A stretch of 64,000 bases of DNA from Planctomycetota bacterium. Its GTDB lineage: Bacteria; Planctomycetota; Planctomycetia; Pirellulales; Lacipirellulaceae. Where the stretch lies: positions 30,950 to 94,949 of the forward strand of contig JAADGV010000076.1 of NCBI GenBank assembly GCA_013152205.1. The letters run 5' to 3'. Positions 39,168 to 50,310 of the stretch are shown here, piece after piece; position 1 is the first letter of the stretch; each line of letters starts with the position of its first letter. The notes beneath the pieces are model-generated. The model was given only the letters and a program-made list of their open reading frames with translations. It was not told the origin of the DNA and did no database searches. The translations under genes were made by a program, and so were the position numbers.

Positions 39168-41384
39168 TTAGTTTGAATTTTTCGTATGGTAGCTGGCACT
39201 GTAGGCAAGCCATTGCTCGACCAACAGAATTGCCAATAACAAGTACAGCATCGTATCGCTGAGTCGAAAACCGGCGAGCTGATCGTTGCCGGCGGTCATT
39301 TGCGAGGAGAGCGAAAATTCGTAATCGATGCCTTTGAGTCGCTGCGATAAGCCCTCGCGATCGAAATAGTGTAGATCGCCTTCTCCCGCAGCAACATTCA
39401 CAGCCATCAGACGTCGTTCAAGATCGCCTTCGCGCGGTTGAAGATCGAATTGCCAAACACCACTCACGTCGCTGCGACCGGCATCCACCAGATACTTGCC
39501 CTCCTCGGCCTGAGGCGTCAAGACGGTCTCTTCGCCTTCGTGCGTGCGCGGCATCCGCACTCGAACTTCTGGCTCGTAATCGATCTCCGCCAATTCAAGA
39601 TGGAGGTCTTCCCCCACGGCGCGAGATTCAAATTGGCGTCGCGAAGCTGAAAGGTAGCCAATCAACTCGTTGGCGTAGACCGGAAACACCGGATTCAGAC
39701 ACCAGTTGCTCCAACTACCAAGTTCGGTTGGTTTGGCCGATAGTTTGACATATTGCGTGACAACTCGCCCGGCGCCGAATTTCTTTTCGATGACAAACGG
39801 AGCCCTATTCTGTAAATTCGCCAAGACGCGTGTTTCGCCACTCTCCGGAAGCTGCCAACCCGACTCAATGGCATAATAAAAATTGACCTTGGCAACCGAA
39901 AGAAAACTATTTCGCTGACCCTCGAAAACGCGAAATATGGGATGGGCAGAAATCGTGATATCGGGCGTCGCGTTGTCGCCATCACTAAGCATTTGAGTTG
40001 GCACATCAAGCGGCGCTGGCAGCAAGCCGTGGCCATCGCGATAAAGTCGTTCGTTGTAAAACGGTTTTTGCACACCTGGGCCTAAAAATATTCCAAGCCC
40101 ACCGCCTTGCTCCACATAGTCTTCCAAGGCCGTTACCTCGGTTTCATCGAGACGAGAGACATCAAGCAAACAGATCGCAGCAAAGTCGCTGAGTCGCTCG
40201 TGTTGGCGAAGAAAACTTAGACGCTCTACCTGAGGGCTCCAGCCAGGCTTACTCGAGCCTCCAGGGTTCAAGGCAGTCCGTAAATAAAACCCGTCATCCC
40301 CCGTCCGAGAGCCATCGATCAAGAGCACGGGAAAGTCGCCCGGCACTTGGCAGGCGAAATAGTGGACGTTGTCGGTCTCGACCGCATCGCTATCTAGCGA
40401 AGCTTGCAACTGATGTGCGCCGGCTGTTGTAAATGTTACGCGAAGACGTCGAGTAATCTCTTCGCCCGGCGCGATTTCATCGAACTTAACCGCTGGGAGC
40501 TTGTGGCCATCCTGCGTAACACTGGCGGTCACCGCCACCGCAGGTGCATCACCGTAATTGGCAATACTCAATTGAAACCACGTTTCAACGCCCGCGGCTC
40601 GAATTCCAGATTCGGGTTCAAGCTGCGTAATTGCCAAGTTCGGCCGTAACTGTTTGACACATTGAACGAGGTGCAGTTGGGCTGACTGGTCGCGTAATTC
40701 ACCCAACGATTGGCGGATCTGTTGGCTGTCGTCCCACTGTCGGCTGCGGAAATCTGAAATTAGGTAGACGATTCGCGACTCGCCCTCCTCAGGCTCAGGT
40801 AGCCCCAAAGCTGCTTGAATCGCATCGAGTGGCCCTGCATTGCTTTCCGACGGTCTCATTTTGCTAAGACTCGATTGAAGCTGGTCCACTAGATTGCGAT
40901 CGAGCGAGCGCCCTCCGACTTCAAGTTCGGCGCCAGCCGACAAACGCTGCGCTTCTGAAAACCTTAGCAGCGTGAGCTTTTGATCGTCCGCTCTGGCCGA
41001 AGATTGCTGGACAATGAGGTCGACAACACGCTTCGCCTCGTCGAACACCATCGCCTGATCTTGACGGTCAGACATCGAATAGCTGTCGTCCAGTAGCATC
41101 AGATGATGCGTCGTGCCGCTACCCAATAGCCGCCCCCACTGATATTGCAACACCGGCCCAGCCAACATTAGCACCACAAGGGCCACCGCCGCAGTACGAA
41201 GCAGCAAAAGCAGCAGTTGCTTCAGCAAAATCCATTTCTTATTTCGCCGTTGGCTCTCAAGCAAAAAATCCATCGCCGCCCACTCAACACGCCGATGCCT
41301 ACGCAGGTTGATCAAATGGATCAACAGCGGCAAAGCAACCAGCGGTAGTCCAATCGCCAATAGCGATTGAAAAGTGAACGACAC
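39168..41384 (-). CDS. BatA/VWA domain protein
   Basis: N-terminal BatA pattern LPLLIHLINLRRHRRVEWAAMDFLLES; VWA DDSYSMSDRQD; C-terminal TM. Confidence 0.9.
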   Translation of the reverse strand: MSFTFQSLLAIGLPLVALPLLIHLINLRRHRRVEWAAMDFLLESQRRNKKWILLKQLLLLLLRTAAVALVVLMLAGPVLQYQWGRLLGSGTTHHLMLLDDSYSMSDRQDQAMVFDEAKRVVDLIVQQSSARADDQKLTLLRFSEAQRLSAGAELEVGGRSLDRNLVDQLQSSLSKMRPSESNAGPLDAIQAALGLPEPEEGESRIVYLISDFRSRQWDDSQQIRQSLGELRDQSAQLHLVQCVKQLRPNLAITQLEPESGIRAAGVETWFQLSIANYGDAPAVAVTASVTQDGHKLPAVKFDEIAPGEEITRRLRVTFTTAGAHQLQASLDSDAVETDNVHYFACQVPGDFPVLLIDGSRTGDDGFYLRTALNPGGSSKPGWSPQVERLSFLRQHERLSDFAAICLLDVSRLDETEVTALEDYVEQGGGLGIFLGPGVQKPFYNERLYRDGHGLLPAPLDVPTQMLSDGDNATPDITISAHPIFRVFEGQRNSFLSVAKVNFYYAIESGWQLPESGETRVLANLQNRAPFVIEKKFGAGRVVTQYVKLSAKPTELGSWSNWCLNPVFPVYANELIGYLSASRRQFESRAVGEDLHLELAEIDYEPEVRVRMPRTHEGEETVLTPQAEEGKYLVDAGRSDVSGVWQFDLQPREGDLERRLMAVNVAAGEGDLHYFDREGLSQRLKGIDYEFSLSSQMTAGNDQLAGFRLSDTMLYLLLAILLVEQWLAYSASYHTKNSN

Positions 41385-41441
41385 GCGATTTCCTCCGATA
41401 ATAAACTGCCACGCAGTTGCAAAATGTTTGGGGATTTATTT

Positions 41442-42347
41442 TTAATGCCTACGGGCATCAGCCACACGATGGCACAAGAATGCTGCCAACGCCGCATCAA
41501 GCGAATCGCTAGTCCGGATTAGGGCGTAGTCGATGGCATCGCGGGCACAACCTCTTCGCAGCTCGGAAAGAAATTTTTCTAACGCGGCCAAGTACCCTTC
41601 GCGCAACGCCCGAGGATTACATTTCATCTGTGTTGGCAGCTCAAGTCCCTCAAACTTGGTCGGACCTTCAAACGGAAAATCCAGTTCGTCGTCGTCCATA
41701 ATGTGCAAAACAAGCACGTCGTGCCCACGCTGCCTTAGCAGACGTAGGCCACGCAGTGTTGATTCTACGTTTCCCAGCAAGTCGGAAACTAAAACCATCA
41801 TGCCGCGCCGGGGGCTTGTTTCTACCACTTCTCGTAAAATGACGCCGGCATCTGTTTTGTTTTGCGGCTCGCTGGCATCCAGCACTTTGACGATCGACTG
41901 CAACTGGTTCTGGCGACTCCGTAAGGGTGTCCTCGCACGAATTTTTTCGTCAAAGGCAATGCAACTCACCGAGTCGTGTTGCTTGAGAAGCAAGTAAGCC
42001 AAACTGGTCGCAACCGTGGCAGCGTATTCATATTTGTTCAGCGGACCATTGCCATACTGCATGCTGGCCGAAACGTCGACCAGCAACGTGCATCGCATGT
42101 TCGTATCTTCTTCAAACTGCTTGACGTAAAGCCGATCTTGCTTGGCCCACACTTTCCAATCGACGTGCCGTAGATCGTCGCCAGGAACATATTGGCGGTG
42201 CTGAAGAAACTCGACTGACTGCCCGAAATAGGGGCTACGGTGCATACCGTTCAATAGCCCTTCGACGATATGCCGAGCGCGCAACTCCAATCGACCTATG
42301 CGTCGAATTGCTTCAGGATGCAAAAATCGCTTGGAATCGGGCGTCAT
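41442..42347 (-). CDS. DUF58 domain-containing protein
   Basis: [55 protein letters not shown]. Confidence 0.95.
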   Translation of the reverse strand: MTPDSKRFLHPEAIRRIGRLELRARHIVEGLLNGMHRSPYFGQSVEFLQHRQYVPGDDLRHVDWKVWAKQDRLYVKQFEEDTNMRCTLLVDVSASMQYGNGPLNKYEYAATVATSLAYLLLKQHDSVSCIAFDEKIRARTPLRSRQNQLQSIVKVLDASEPQNKTDAGVILREVVETSPRRGMMVLVSDLLGNVESTLRGLRLLRQRGHDVLVLHIMDDDELDFPFEGPTKFEGLELPTQMKCNPRALREGYLAALEKFLSELRRGCARDAIDYALIRTSDSLDAALAAFLCHRVADARRH

Positions 42348-43365
42348 TTGCTAACTCATCCTCCTGTGTCGGCGTGGTCTGAATAAGAGAATCGATAATG
42401 CTGTCGGAGCTGATGCCGTCGCTCTCCGCTGCAAAATTGACCACAATACGATGCCGTAGCACAGGCTTAGCCAACGCTTGAATGTCTTCGATGGTAACGT
42501 GCGTACGTCCCTGCATCAAAGCCCTGGCTTTGGCCCCAACAATCAAGAACTGCACGGCACGAGGGCCAGCTCCCCAAGCCAGTTGCTCGGTGGCAAGTTC
42601 GGGCACGCCTTCTTCGCCAACTCGCGTCTGGCGAACAAGAGAGAGCGTGTAGCGTATCACGTGGTCGCTTACCGGAACCGTGCGGACCAACTCTTGCAGC
42701 TTGAGAATCTCCTCAGGATCAACCGTCGGCACGACCGAGTCGGTGACGAGCGACGTCGTGCGGCGAGCGATTTCAAACTCTTCGCCAAAGCTGGGGTAGG
42801 TAACCAGCACTTTGAACATAAACCGGTCTTGTTGTGCTTCGGGCAGCGGATAAGTGCCTTCCTGCTCGATGGGATTCTGCGTTGCTAGTACAAAAAACGG
42901 ATCGGTAAGCTGATGCCGTACACGACCGACCGTGACTTGCCGTTCTTGCATCGCTTCGAGCAAAGCCGCTTGCGTCTTGGGCGGTGTTCGATTGATCTCG
43001 TCGGCAAGCACAATGTGCGAAAACAAGGGGCCTTCCAAAAAGCGTACTTCTCGCTGCCCTGTCGAACGGTTCTCTTCGATGATATCCGTGCCGGTAATGT
43101 CGGCAGGCATCAGGTCGGGCGTAAACTGAATTCGGCTGAAGGTGAGGTTCAGCGTTCGAGCCAAAGTGCTGATCAACAATGTTTTTGCTAAACCAGGAAC
43201 CCCTTCAAGCATGCAGTGTCCGCGACTAAACAGACTGATTAAAAGCTGATCGATGACATCATCTTGCCCGACAATGACCTGGCGCAGTTGCTCGCGAATG
43301 CCGTCTACGGTCGACGCGAGTCGTGCAATGGTTTCAGCGTCGGCAGTTGCCTCAGAGTTGCTCAT
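42313..43365 (-). CDS. moxR: MoxR family AAA ATPase
   Basis: [82 protein letters not shown]. Confidence 0.97.
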   Translation of the reverse strand: MSNSEATADAETIARLASTVDGIREQLRQVIVGQDDVIDQLLISLFSRGHCMLEGVPGLAKTLLISTLARTLNLTFSRIQFTPDLMPADITGTDIIEENRSTGQREVRFLEGPLFSHIVLADEINRTPPKTQAALLEAMQERQVTVGRVRHQLTDPFFVLATQNPIEQEGTYPLPEAQQDRFMFKVLVTYPSFGEEFEIARRTTSLVTDSVVPTVDPEEILKLQELVRTVPVSDHVIRYTLSLVRQTRVGEEGVPELATEQLAWGAGPRAVQFLIVGAKARALMQGRTHVTIEDIQALAKPVLRHRIVVNFAAESDGISSDSIIDSLIQTTPTQEDELANDARFQAIFAS

Positions 43366-43440
43366 CCAATTTGTGCCTTGTAGTAATGTTTGGGCGAAAA
43401 GTCTGTATTTGTTTTGGTATTACTCAAAGTGAAAAAATAA

Positions 43441-43560
43441 CCACAGAGCCACGGAGGACACTGAGAAAACAACCGTCCCATCCAATTTGAAGTAGGGTAT
43501 GATTCAGTGTTCTTACTAATTCTAATTCAAAATACTCTGTGTCCCCCGTGACTCCGTGGT
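43441..43560. repeat. CCACAGAG...CTCCGTGG inverted intergenic repeat upstream of moxR
   Basis: ccacagagccacggaggacactgag ... ctctgtgtcccccgtgactccgtgg. Confidence 0.8.
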
Positions 43561-43574
43561 GAAATTTTGAGGTA

Positions 43575-44669
43575 TCACCGCTGGTAGATAGGCAAACAGG
43601 CCCGTTCTAGTTGCATAATAACGAGATTCAGCGAGGTGGTGTAGACAGGTCCTACATAACCTTGCTTCCACACCGCGACGGTAGTATCGCCAATCTGAAT
43701 TCGTTCTGCCTCACGCAATAGTCGCTGACTGATTTGACGAGAGTAATCCTCCCATTCTTCGCCGCCCTCGCGATACTTCACTTGGGAGTAGTAGAAATGG
43801 GCGTAATGCCAATGGCCAAAACTATCGCGGTTGTTTGGTTTTAGTTGTTGTTTGCAATACTCCATCATCTTGGGGACAAAATTATCATCATATTCCCCAG
43901 CATTGTAGAGACTGGCAATCGCAGCCGCGGTAATCGCTGGGCGGCTGCCGCCTCCCTTCGAGCTGTACTGAACTCCACCATCTGAGTGCGTGCATTTGTG
44001 AATATAGCCGACCGCTTTGTCAATAATTTCTTTGGGCACCGGAATTCCAGCATTACGACATCCACGCAGCCCTTGTACCTGGGTAATGGTTGTCGAACCT
44101 TCGTCAAAGCCATTGCCATCTTTTGCACTTACATAGCCCCAGCCACCAGCCCGCGTTTGTGCGCGACCCGTGAACTCGACCGCCTTGGCAAGCACATGCG
44201 TCAAATCTTGCCGGCGGTCGAAATCTTCTTCCTCCCCAATCACTTGAGAAAGAAAAAGCATGGCAAATCCATGGCCGTAGGTATAACGCTCGTCGTCCTG
44301 ATCGCCGATCAAACCGTTATTCCGACTACGGCGAGTGAGGAAATCAACCGCTCGACGAATATTCTCGGCATACCGACCCTGAGTGGTAGTCGACCCCTCG
44401 CACAACAGCGCTAAACCGGCAAGCGAAGTCATGGCCGTAGGGTAACGGCCCTGCGCAGTCCAGTGGCCGGCCTTGTGTTGCTGATAGGCCAACCACTCCA
44501 ACCCCTGAGAAACCGTTTCTTCCGTCTGAGCATCGATCGCAGCCCATGACACCCCGCCCCCTGTGCTAACAACCACCAAGGCCATAGCAACAGACAACCA
44601 CCGAACAAACGAGGTGCTGATTAAACAGATATTGTTGGAGGATGTTTTTTTCACAATTGGTATTCGCAA
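43575..44669 (-). CDS. prenyltransferase/squalene-oxidase repeat (alpha-toroid) protein
   Basis: Repeated GLEWLAYQQHKAGHW, GGWGYVSAKDGNGFDEG, GGVQYSSKGGGSRPAITAAAIASLYNAGEYDD. Confidence 0.88.
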   Translation of the reverse strand: MRIPIVKKTSSNNICLISTSFVRWLSVAMALVVVSTGGGVSWAAIDAQTEETVSQGLEWLAYQQHKAGHWTAQGRYPTAMTSLAGLALLCEGSTTTQGRYAENIRRAVDFLTRRSRNNGLIGDQDDERYTYGHGFAMLFLSQVIGEEEDFDRRQDLTHVLAKAVEFTGRAQTRAGGWGYVSAKDGNGFDEGSTTITQVQGLRGCRNAGIPVPKEIIDKAVGYIHKCTHSDGGVQYSSKGGGSRPAITAAAIASLYNAGEYDDNFVPKMMEYCKQQLKPNNRDSFGHWHYAHFYYSQVKYREGGEEWEDYSRQISQRLLREAERIQIGDTTVAVWKQGYVGPVYTTSLNLVIMQLERACLPIYQR

Positions 44670-44772
44670 ATGGCTAAGGCCAATGTATCAGCGTGTGTTT
44701 GATTTATATCGCGTTGCTTGCAAAAAGAAAACTTCGGCAGGCAACAACTCCAAAGGAATGGCGCAGGGATCA

Positions 44773-47700
44773 TCAGCCACCATCACGGATTTTTTCCCAA
44801 ATTCCCAGCAAGCCTTTCTCGCCTCTTTTAGCCCCCGTAGCGGTCTCAGACATTCCAGGTGGCTCCGGAGGCCGGGGGAGGTCGGAAAAATGCATGCTGA
44901 CAGTCCGTAGAGCCATTTCGACAACAACCTCATTACTATCTTTTTCCGAAACTTGGACAACACAATGATTCCCATTAGAACCCGGAAGCTCGTTGTTATA
45001 GACTAGCTGGCGGCCGGACGCTTTTTCTAAAACCAACATGCGAATACCCGGTCGCCCGCCACGCACATCGCGCGGAGTGGTGTTGCCAACAAAAGCAACG
45101 ATCGGAAGATCGACAGGCTGGGCAAGCATAAACGCTTGTTCGACAACTTTAGCTGGCCGTGCCCACCTCGGGTCGCCAGTCTCTCGATCAAAAGCATAGA
45201 CCAAGCCGTTCATGATCACATAGTCCGAACGGTTAAGCCCCCTGGTATGACGTATTGGATTCTGTGACGTTTGCTGTCCTACTGTCAGCACAAAACTATC
45301 GGCACCCGCTAGCAGGTGAACTTCGTTGATCTTCAGGATAGGCGACGTCGGCTGATCCACGACCGCCTGCCCATCCGCTGCATCAACAATCGTGCAATGG
45401 CCTGAGGCCTCGACAATGGCAACAAATCGGGCAACGGCAACATCTATTTTGGCGGTATGGTCGAAGTCATGCTCCCATAGCGTCTCGCCTGCAATAATGT
45501 CGAACGCCGACAACTCGTAACGGCCATCCGCCCGTTTGCGCCAGCGAATTACCTGACGACCTCTTGTCAGCAGTTGCTCACTCCTTCTTGGCGAAGTTAC
45601 CTCACCTAAACTACGGCCATCTATCGTACTAAAAAGCAAGGCTTTCTTACTGCCAGGTGGCACGGCGATCACGTACTGTTCGTCGCCAAAAAGATCGCAG
45701 CCAAGCGGCACATCACTCCGGCTCCACCGCTCATTTTCAGTTGCTTTTCTTGAATCAACACATACGAGCCGCCCCTGATCTTGAAACACGCAGCTATCGT
45801 GCGACAATGGCCCGAGGGTACCAATCCATTTTCCATTTCGCTGCGCGCGCATCGTACTCTTCGAACCTGGGCGCCCACTGGGCGCTGTCACTTGCCCGCG
45901 AACCTGACGATTCGAATCATCGATGCTACTCACCACATTGTGATGCCAAAGCGGCTTGGCGACACCCGATTCCGCTGAGCTTAAAGTATCGAAGGCCATA
46001 ATCTGTTCGCCAAACGAGACGACAAGCAGACCACCGCGCGACACCCCATAAACATGACGCGAATCCTGTAGCTGTATGCGGTGATTGCTGCCTAACGTCG
46101 TGCGGAAGAACTCTCGCCCGTAGCTATCGCGGACGATGAGTTCATTGGTGCGCGCAGAAAGTAACACGTTGCAGTAGCTTAACAATTCATCGCTACGTTC
46201 TAGGTAAATATTTGAGCTAGAAACGTTTCGGAGACGAGTCTTACTGTTTTTTTTCGGCGAAATGGTAGATACCTGCACCTTGCCATAAGGCCACGACAGA
46301 CCGCCAATTTGACCCTCGCGATACAAATTTTCGTAGAACTGCTGCCCTGTCTGATCGTCGAGGCAAGACACTTTTGCATAGGTCGTACGCAACTGTTCGT
46401 CAAACGGACCCGCTAGATGATTGAATCGAAGCTGATGCAACCCAAGAGAACAACGGGCTACCGCCTCGCCTCGAATTTCGTCACTGCTGGCCGAGTTGGC
46501 TAAATACAAAAACAGTTGTTGTGCTTCCAGGGCACGCCCCGCTTTGGAGTAGGACTTAGCGAGTCGCATTAACACGGGGCTAAGCAGGTTGAGGCTACCA
46601 AAGCTCTCGCAAAGCCGCTCTAACTGATAGCCGTCCGAGTCCTCGGCAATCTGACTAGTTAAACCCTCAACCAAGCTAGCTAACTGTTCCCTTTGCCCTT
46701 CATCCGCTTTCGTCCAGATCGCCGCGACTTGGGCACGAACCCAGCGAGAAACTTCGACCACATGATCTTGCCCTAGTTGCATAACTAGGGGGGCACCGCG
46801 ATCTTCGGTCGCTGAATAGAGGCGGACGCAAACCTCAAATGCGCCAACAGGGTCGTCAATTTCTAAGAGCCCATGAGATTGAAGGCGCAGCAAGGTAATC
46901 AGCCCGCCCTCGACCGACTCATGCAATTCGTTGAGCAACGGCAAACGGTCACGATAACCGGCAAAATTTTCGTCTAAGGCGACGACCAATGCCTCGCTAA
47001 GTACTTCTCGTGTCCTCAAGTCCTCAGGAGACGAGTGATGCGCTTTACTCAACAAGTCGATGGCGCGAGGTAGCTGGCCCTCGTTGTAGGCAATTTCGCC
47101 CAACGTACGTAATGCTTCAAAGTCGTCAGGAGTTTGCTCAAGCCGCTGCTCCGACTTGCTACGCAAAACATCGACTTGATCGAAGCGAACAAGATACTGA
47201 CCATCCTGCGAAATCACGGCCCCGCGATGGCAAATTAAATTGCCCAGCAACTGCCCGTCGCGAGCTTTTGTTCGGTCAACAATTGCGCCTATCTCTAAGT
47301 CGATGGCGATAACCTCCGCCGACGAAAGGGGCAGATAATACTTACCCTTGCTGGTAAACCCTCGCCCTGTCGGCACGACGCCTGGCGAAAAGGGAATCTT
47401 TGCCGTCTGCCAAGCCCAACTACCTGTATCCAAGCGGAGGGCCGATACTCCGCCCTTACCGACTAGTACAACCCGATTGCTATGCACACCTGCGACGAAC
47501 AAGCGATGCTCTCGCTTCTTTTTCCAGAACAATTCCCCCGTCTCTAAATCAATGCAATGCAGCAAATCCGACTCGGGAGGAGTTAACAACACTCGTCCAT
47601 CGGCAATGATTACGGCACTATCGATCCATTTGCCCTCTTGCATGCCATGCAACGCCTCTTGCCTGCGAAAGGCTCGTATCGGGTCTAGGTTCGTTTGATA

Positions 47701-49401
47701 TCGATAGGCCCAAGCCAAAGCATTCCGGGCGAGATCAATTCCAATCACTGCTCCTGCGCCGGTGGGACACACAAGGATCCCCGCATCGTAGGAGGGGACA
47801 GAGGCCTGTAGCCTTCGCGTGGCCCCGCCGAGTATTGCGGATTCAAGTTCAGCCAATTGTTGCCGCCATTGCAACTCCCCCGTTTCGCGATCCAAGACGG
47901 CTAAGAAAATCTCGCCATCTTTTGTTTCAGCCAAGCAATACAACGATTGACCAACGGCCAAAGGAGCACCTAAGAAAAACACATCCTTGAACGGGCCTTG
48001 GCTCGCCGCGCCGTCAATCTCCCAAACGAGTTTCCCTTGGGTGGCAAGTTCAAACGCACAGAGCCGATTCGTAGCAGGGCGAATGTTTTGCCGTCGCCTA
48101 CCATTGATAATTGGCATCATCAGCAAATTCTGCTCGCTAAAGTTTGCAGAAGAAAGGTCGCGCAACACATACACACGCTGCCCATCGCTACTGATGCTGC
48201 TGTAGAGAAAATCGTTCCAGATTCGTCGAGAAAAGGCCCGAGAGGGATTTGCATTGGCCTCTCCAGAACCAGCGTCAGCAACTTCAATCAGCCGGTCGAA
48301 CTCAGGAACTCGTTGCGGTTCGGCCTGCCAAACTAGTTTCCCGGTCCGAAAATCGACAGCAACCAAACTGTGGGGCGAGCGAGTAATGATGTAGTCGCCA
48401 ACGGCAAGCGGTACGGTGGCAACCGGCATCGCCCCAGAATACTGTTTTAGGTTCGTTGAGATCTCGTCGTAAAGTTCTTCTAACTTAGGATGCGAAAGCA
48501 GCCGAGACCTCCAGTGCAAACGCATGTGAGGCAAGCCACCTTCAACCTGACCGTTGCGAGCGGCGTTGCCTCGGTAAGTCAACCATTGATCTTCGTGCGC
48601 TACGTCAGAGATGCGTGGCTCACCTACAATTTCTCGGAGCCAACCAAGAGGCTCTCGCCCGAGAGCACTAAGTTCGTACTCTTCGCCGGCAATCGAAACC
48701 TCGCGGAATGGCTTGGCTCGCAAATCCTCGATGATCGACAGCGCTTGCGACTGATTGCCGGCTGCAAGAGAGCTTATGGCTGCCAAGACCGAGAGTTGTG
48801 GCTCGAAACGCGCTGCGGCTTCTGGGGTCTCTAGTAGCTGCTGATAGAGCAAAGCTGCCGCAAGATGCTGTCCTCGATCCGATTCAAACTGAGCAAGCAA
48901 AAAAGCCGCTTCATAGCCAGCCGGAGTATAGAAATACTGCCCTGCTATCCTTTGGATCTCTTCGAGGTCGCCAGTCGCAACGGCTACTTGCAGTTCTCTT
49001 CGAGCAACAGGGGCAAACGTTATTTCGTAAGCTTGCCGACCTTCCCTCGGAAGATCGCGTATCACACGGCGAGCCATTGCTTTCAAACCAGCATGTTCGC
49101 CCGTCTCGCCAATTTCTAAGAACGAGTCTTGTTCCTCTCGAAGCACCTCGTCGAGAAAACGAATTGCTTGCGTGTATTCCCCTTCGGCGATGCGCTTGCG
49201 AGCGTGTTGCATCCCCCTCGACAGATTTCGGTCGAAGGGAAGGATCACCCCGTCAAGATTCCCTTGCTCTTCGGGTTGGTTGCCTAAAATTCTCTGCCGC
49301 GGCTGTGCTTGCCCCCTACTTGAAAAGATAGCGACAAACGTGACGCAAAGCAGGAGCGTCGCGATACAGAAAATCTTAGTTACTGACATTCGACGGACCA
49401 T
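44773..49401 (-). CDS. giant PQQ-like beta-propeller/TPR outer protein
   Basis: Propeller blades such as VAVDFRTGKLVWQAEP, AVLDRETGELQWRQQ, HCIDLETGELFWKK; start at MVRRMSVTKIFC (or MSVTK at 49389). Confidence 0.88.
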   Translation of the reverse strand: MVRRMSVTKIFCIATLLLCVTFVAIFSSRGQAQPRQRILGNQPEEQGNLDGVILPFDRNLSRGMQHARKRIAEGEYTQAIRFLDEVLREEQDSFLEIGETGEHAGLKAMARRVIRDLPREGRQAYEITFAPVARRELQVAVATGDLEEIQRIAGQYFYTPAGYEAAFLLAQFESDRGQHLAAALLYQQLLETPEAAARFEPQLSVLAAISSLAAGNQSQALSIIEDLRAKPFREVSIAGEEYELSALGREPLGWLREIVGEPRISDVAHEDQWLTYRGNAARNGQVEGGLPHMRLHWRSRLLSHPKLEELYDEISTNLKQYSGAMPVATVPLAVGDYIITRSPHSLVAVDFRTGKLVWQAEPQRVPEFDRLIEVADAGSGEANANPSRAFSRRIWNDFLYSSISSDGQRVYVLRDLSSANFSEQNLLMMPIINGRRRQNIRPATNRLCAFELATQGKLVWEIDGAASQGPFKDVFFLGAPLAVGQSLYCLAETKDGEIFLAVLDRETGELQWRQQLAELESAILGGATRRLQASVPSYDAGILVCPTGAGAVIGIDLARNALAWAYRYQTNLDPIRAFRRQEALHGMQEGKWIDSAVIIADGRVLLTPPESDLLHCIDLETGELFWKKKREHRLFVAGVHSNRVVLVGKGGVSALRLDTGSWAWQTAKIPFSPGVVPTGRGFTSKGKYYLPLSSAEVIAIDLEIGAIVDRTKARDGQLLGNLICHRGAVISQDGQYLVRFDQVDVLRSKSEQRLEQTPDDFEALRTLGEIAYNEGQLPRAIDLLSKAHHSSPEDLRTREVLSEALVVALDENFAGYRDRLPLLNELHESVEGGLITLLRLQSHGLLEIDDPVGAFEVCVRLYSATEDRGAPLVMQLGQDHVVEVSRWVRAQVAAIWTKADEGQREQLASLVEGLTSQIAEDSDGYQLERLCESFGSLNLLSPVLMRLAKSYSKAGRALEAQQLFLYLANSASSDEIRGEAVARCSLGLHQLRFNHLAGPFDEQLRTTYAKVSCLDDQTGQQFYENLYREGQIGGLSWPYGKVQVSTISPKKNSKTRLRNVSSSNIYLERSDELLSYCNVLLSARTNELIVRDSYGREFFRTTLGSNHRIQLQDSRHVYGVSRGGLLVVSFGEQIMAFDTLSSAESGVAKPLWHHNVVSSIDDSNRQVRGQVTAPSGRPGSKSTMRAQRNGKWIGTLGPLSHDSCVFQDQGRLVCVDSRKATENERWSRSDVPLGCDLFGDEQYVIAVPPGSKKALLFSTIDGRSLGEVTSPRRSEQLLTRGRQVIRWRKRADGRYELSAFDIIAGETLWEHDFDHTAKIDVAVARFVAIVEASGHCTIVDAADGQAVVDQPTSPILKINEVHLLAGADSFVLTVGQQTSQNPIRHTRGLNRSDYVIMNGLVYAFDRETGDPRWARPAKVVEQAFMLAQPVDLPIVAFVGNTTPRDVRGGRPGIRMLVLEKASGRQLVYNNELPGSNGNHCVVQVSEKDSNEVVVEMALRTVSMHFSDLPRPPEPPGMSETATGAKRGEKGLLGIWEKIRDGG

Positions 49402-49901
49402 CCTTACCCCTCCTATTGCCAGCACTTTGTTCGTGGCTTGCTCTGCTGCCGAGTCGACCGATCTCGCCTCAGAAAAGAGGCCTGGTGCAGCACACAACCA
49501 CCCTGTTCTGGCCACTCCTAGGCCGAACAATGTTCTCCAACAGCTTCCCTGCACCGAGTGATAAGCTCGACATGTGGCGTAACACATTTGCTCTACTAAG
49601 TTTACAACCGATGTCAAAATAGATCAATCCAGCGAAGCTTGCCGAGAGAGGCACTCTTATGGGGGGTACACAAGCGATTCTTTCGTCTTCCGTATACTGC
49701 CTAAAACACGTAAAACACGATCTGAGAGGCTCCCCAGGCGGAAAAACCCTGTTTTTCCCGTGTTTTCCGCAAAAACGGCTTGTAATTTAGTGCCAACCGT
49801 CTTAAAAGTCAGCACATCGCATTGATTGGGTGCTAGATTTCTAGGTAATTGAGTTTCTAGCCCTTGTGACCACCCGTAAGCACTAAGGAGGGTTTTCCAA
49901 A

Positions 49902-50222
49902 ATGGCAAAAGCCGCAGCACAAAAACCACCTACGAAGACAGAAATTTACAACAACATCTCAGAAGCCACTGGCTTGCCTAAGAAGGACGTCGGCGCCGTG
50001 TTCGACGCCCTGAACGATGAGATCGCCAAGGCCTTGAGCAAGAAGGGTCCTCAAACCTTCACTTTGCCCGGTCTGTGCAAGATCGTCGTGCAGAACAAGC
50101 CTGCGACTCCAGAGCGTGAAGGCGTAAACCCCTTTACCGGCGAGACAACGATGTTCAAGGCCAAGCCTGCTCGTAATGTCGTAAAGGTCCGCCCACTGAA
50201 GAAGCTAAAAGACATGGTATAA
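49902..50222 (+). CDS. HU family DNA-binding protein
   Basis: TKTEIYNNISEATGLPKKDVGAVFDALNDEIAKAL...GLCKIVVQNKPATPEREGVNPFTGE. Confidence 0.95.
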   Translation: MAKAAAQKPPTKTEIYNNISEATGLPKKDVGAVFDALNDEIAKALSKKGPQTFTLPGLCKIVVQNKPATPEREGVNPFTGETTMFKAKPARNVVKVRPLKKLKDMV

Positions 50223-50310
50223 GCAGCACCGTTGTTGAGCGTTCGGCGACAATCTCGTCGCGCGGACAACATCTGCTCATGCTAGGCGAACTACTGCTTT
50301 TGGCAGTTTC

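Noticed and set aside
43575-44669. DQDD in LIGDQDDERYTYGHGF as a squalene-hopene cyclase DxDD catalytic motif
   Set aside because: It lies in a loop before YGHGF early in the protein and lacks the usual cyclase context; the protein is also short for a cyclase.
49401-49617. N-terminal extension of the giant PQQ ORF (start at 49617)
   Set aside because: Signal-peptide-like MVRRMSVTKIFCIATLLLCVTFVAIF starts internally at 49401, so the upstream part is probably non-coding.
49700-49790. aaaacacg ... cgtgtttt and ggaaaaaccctgtttttcc palindromes upstream of HU as an autoregulatory leader
   Set aside because: Stems are short and A/T-rich; could arise by chance and there is no second copy in the window to compare.
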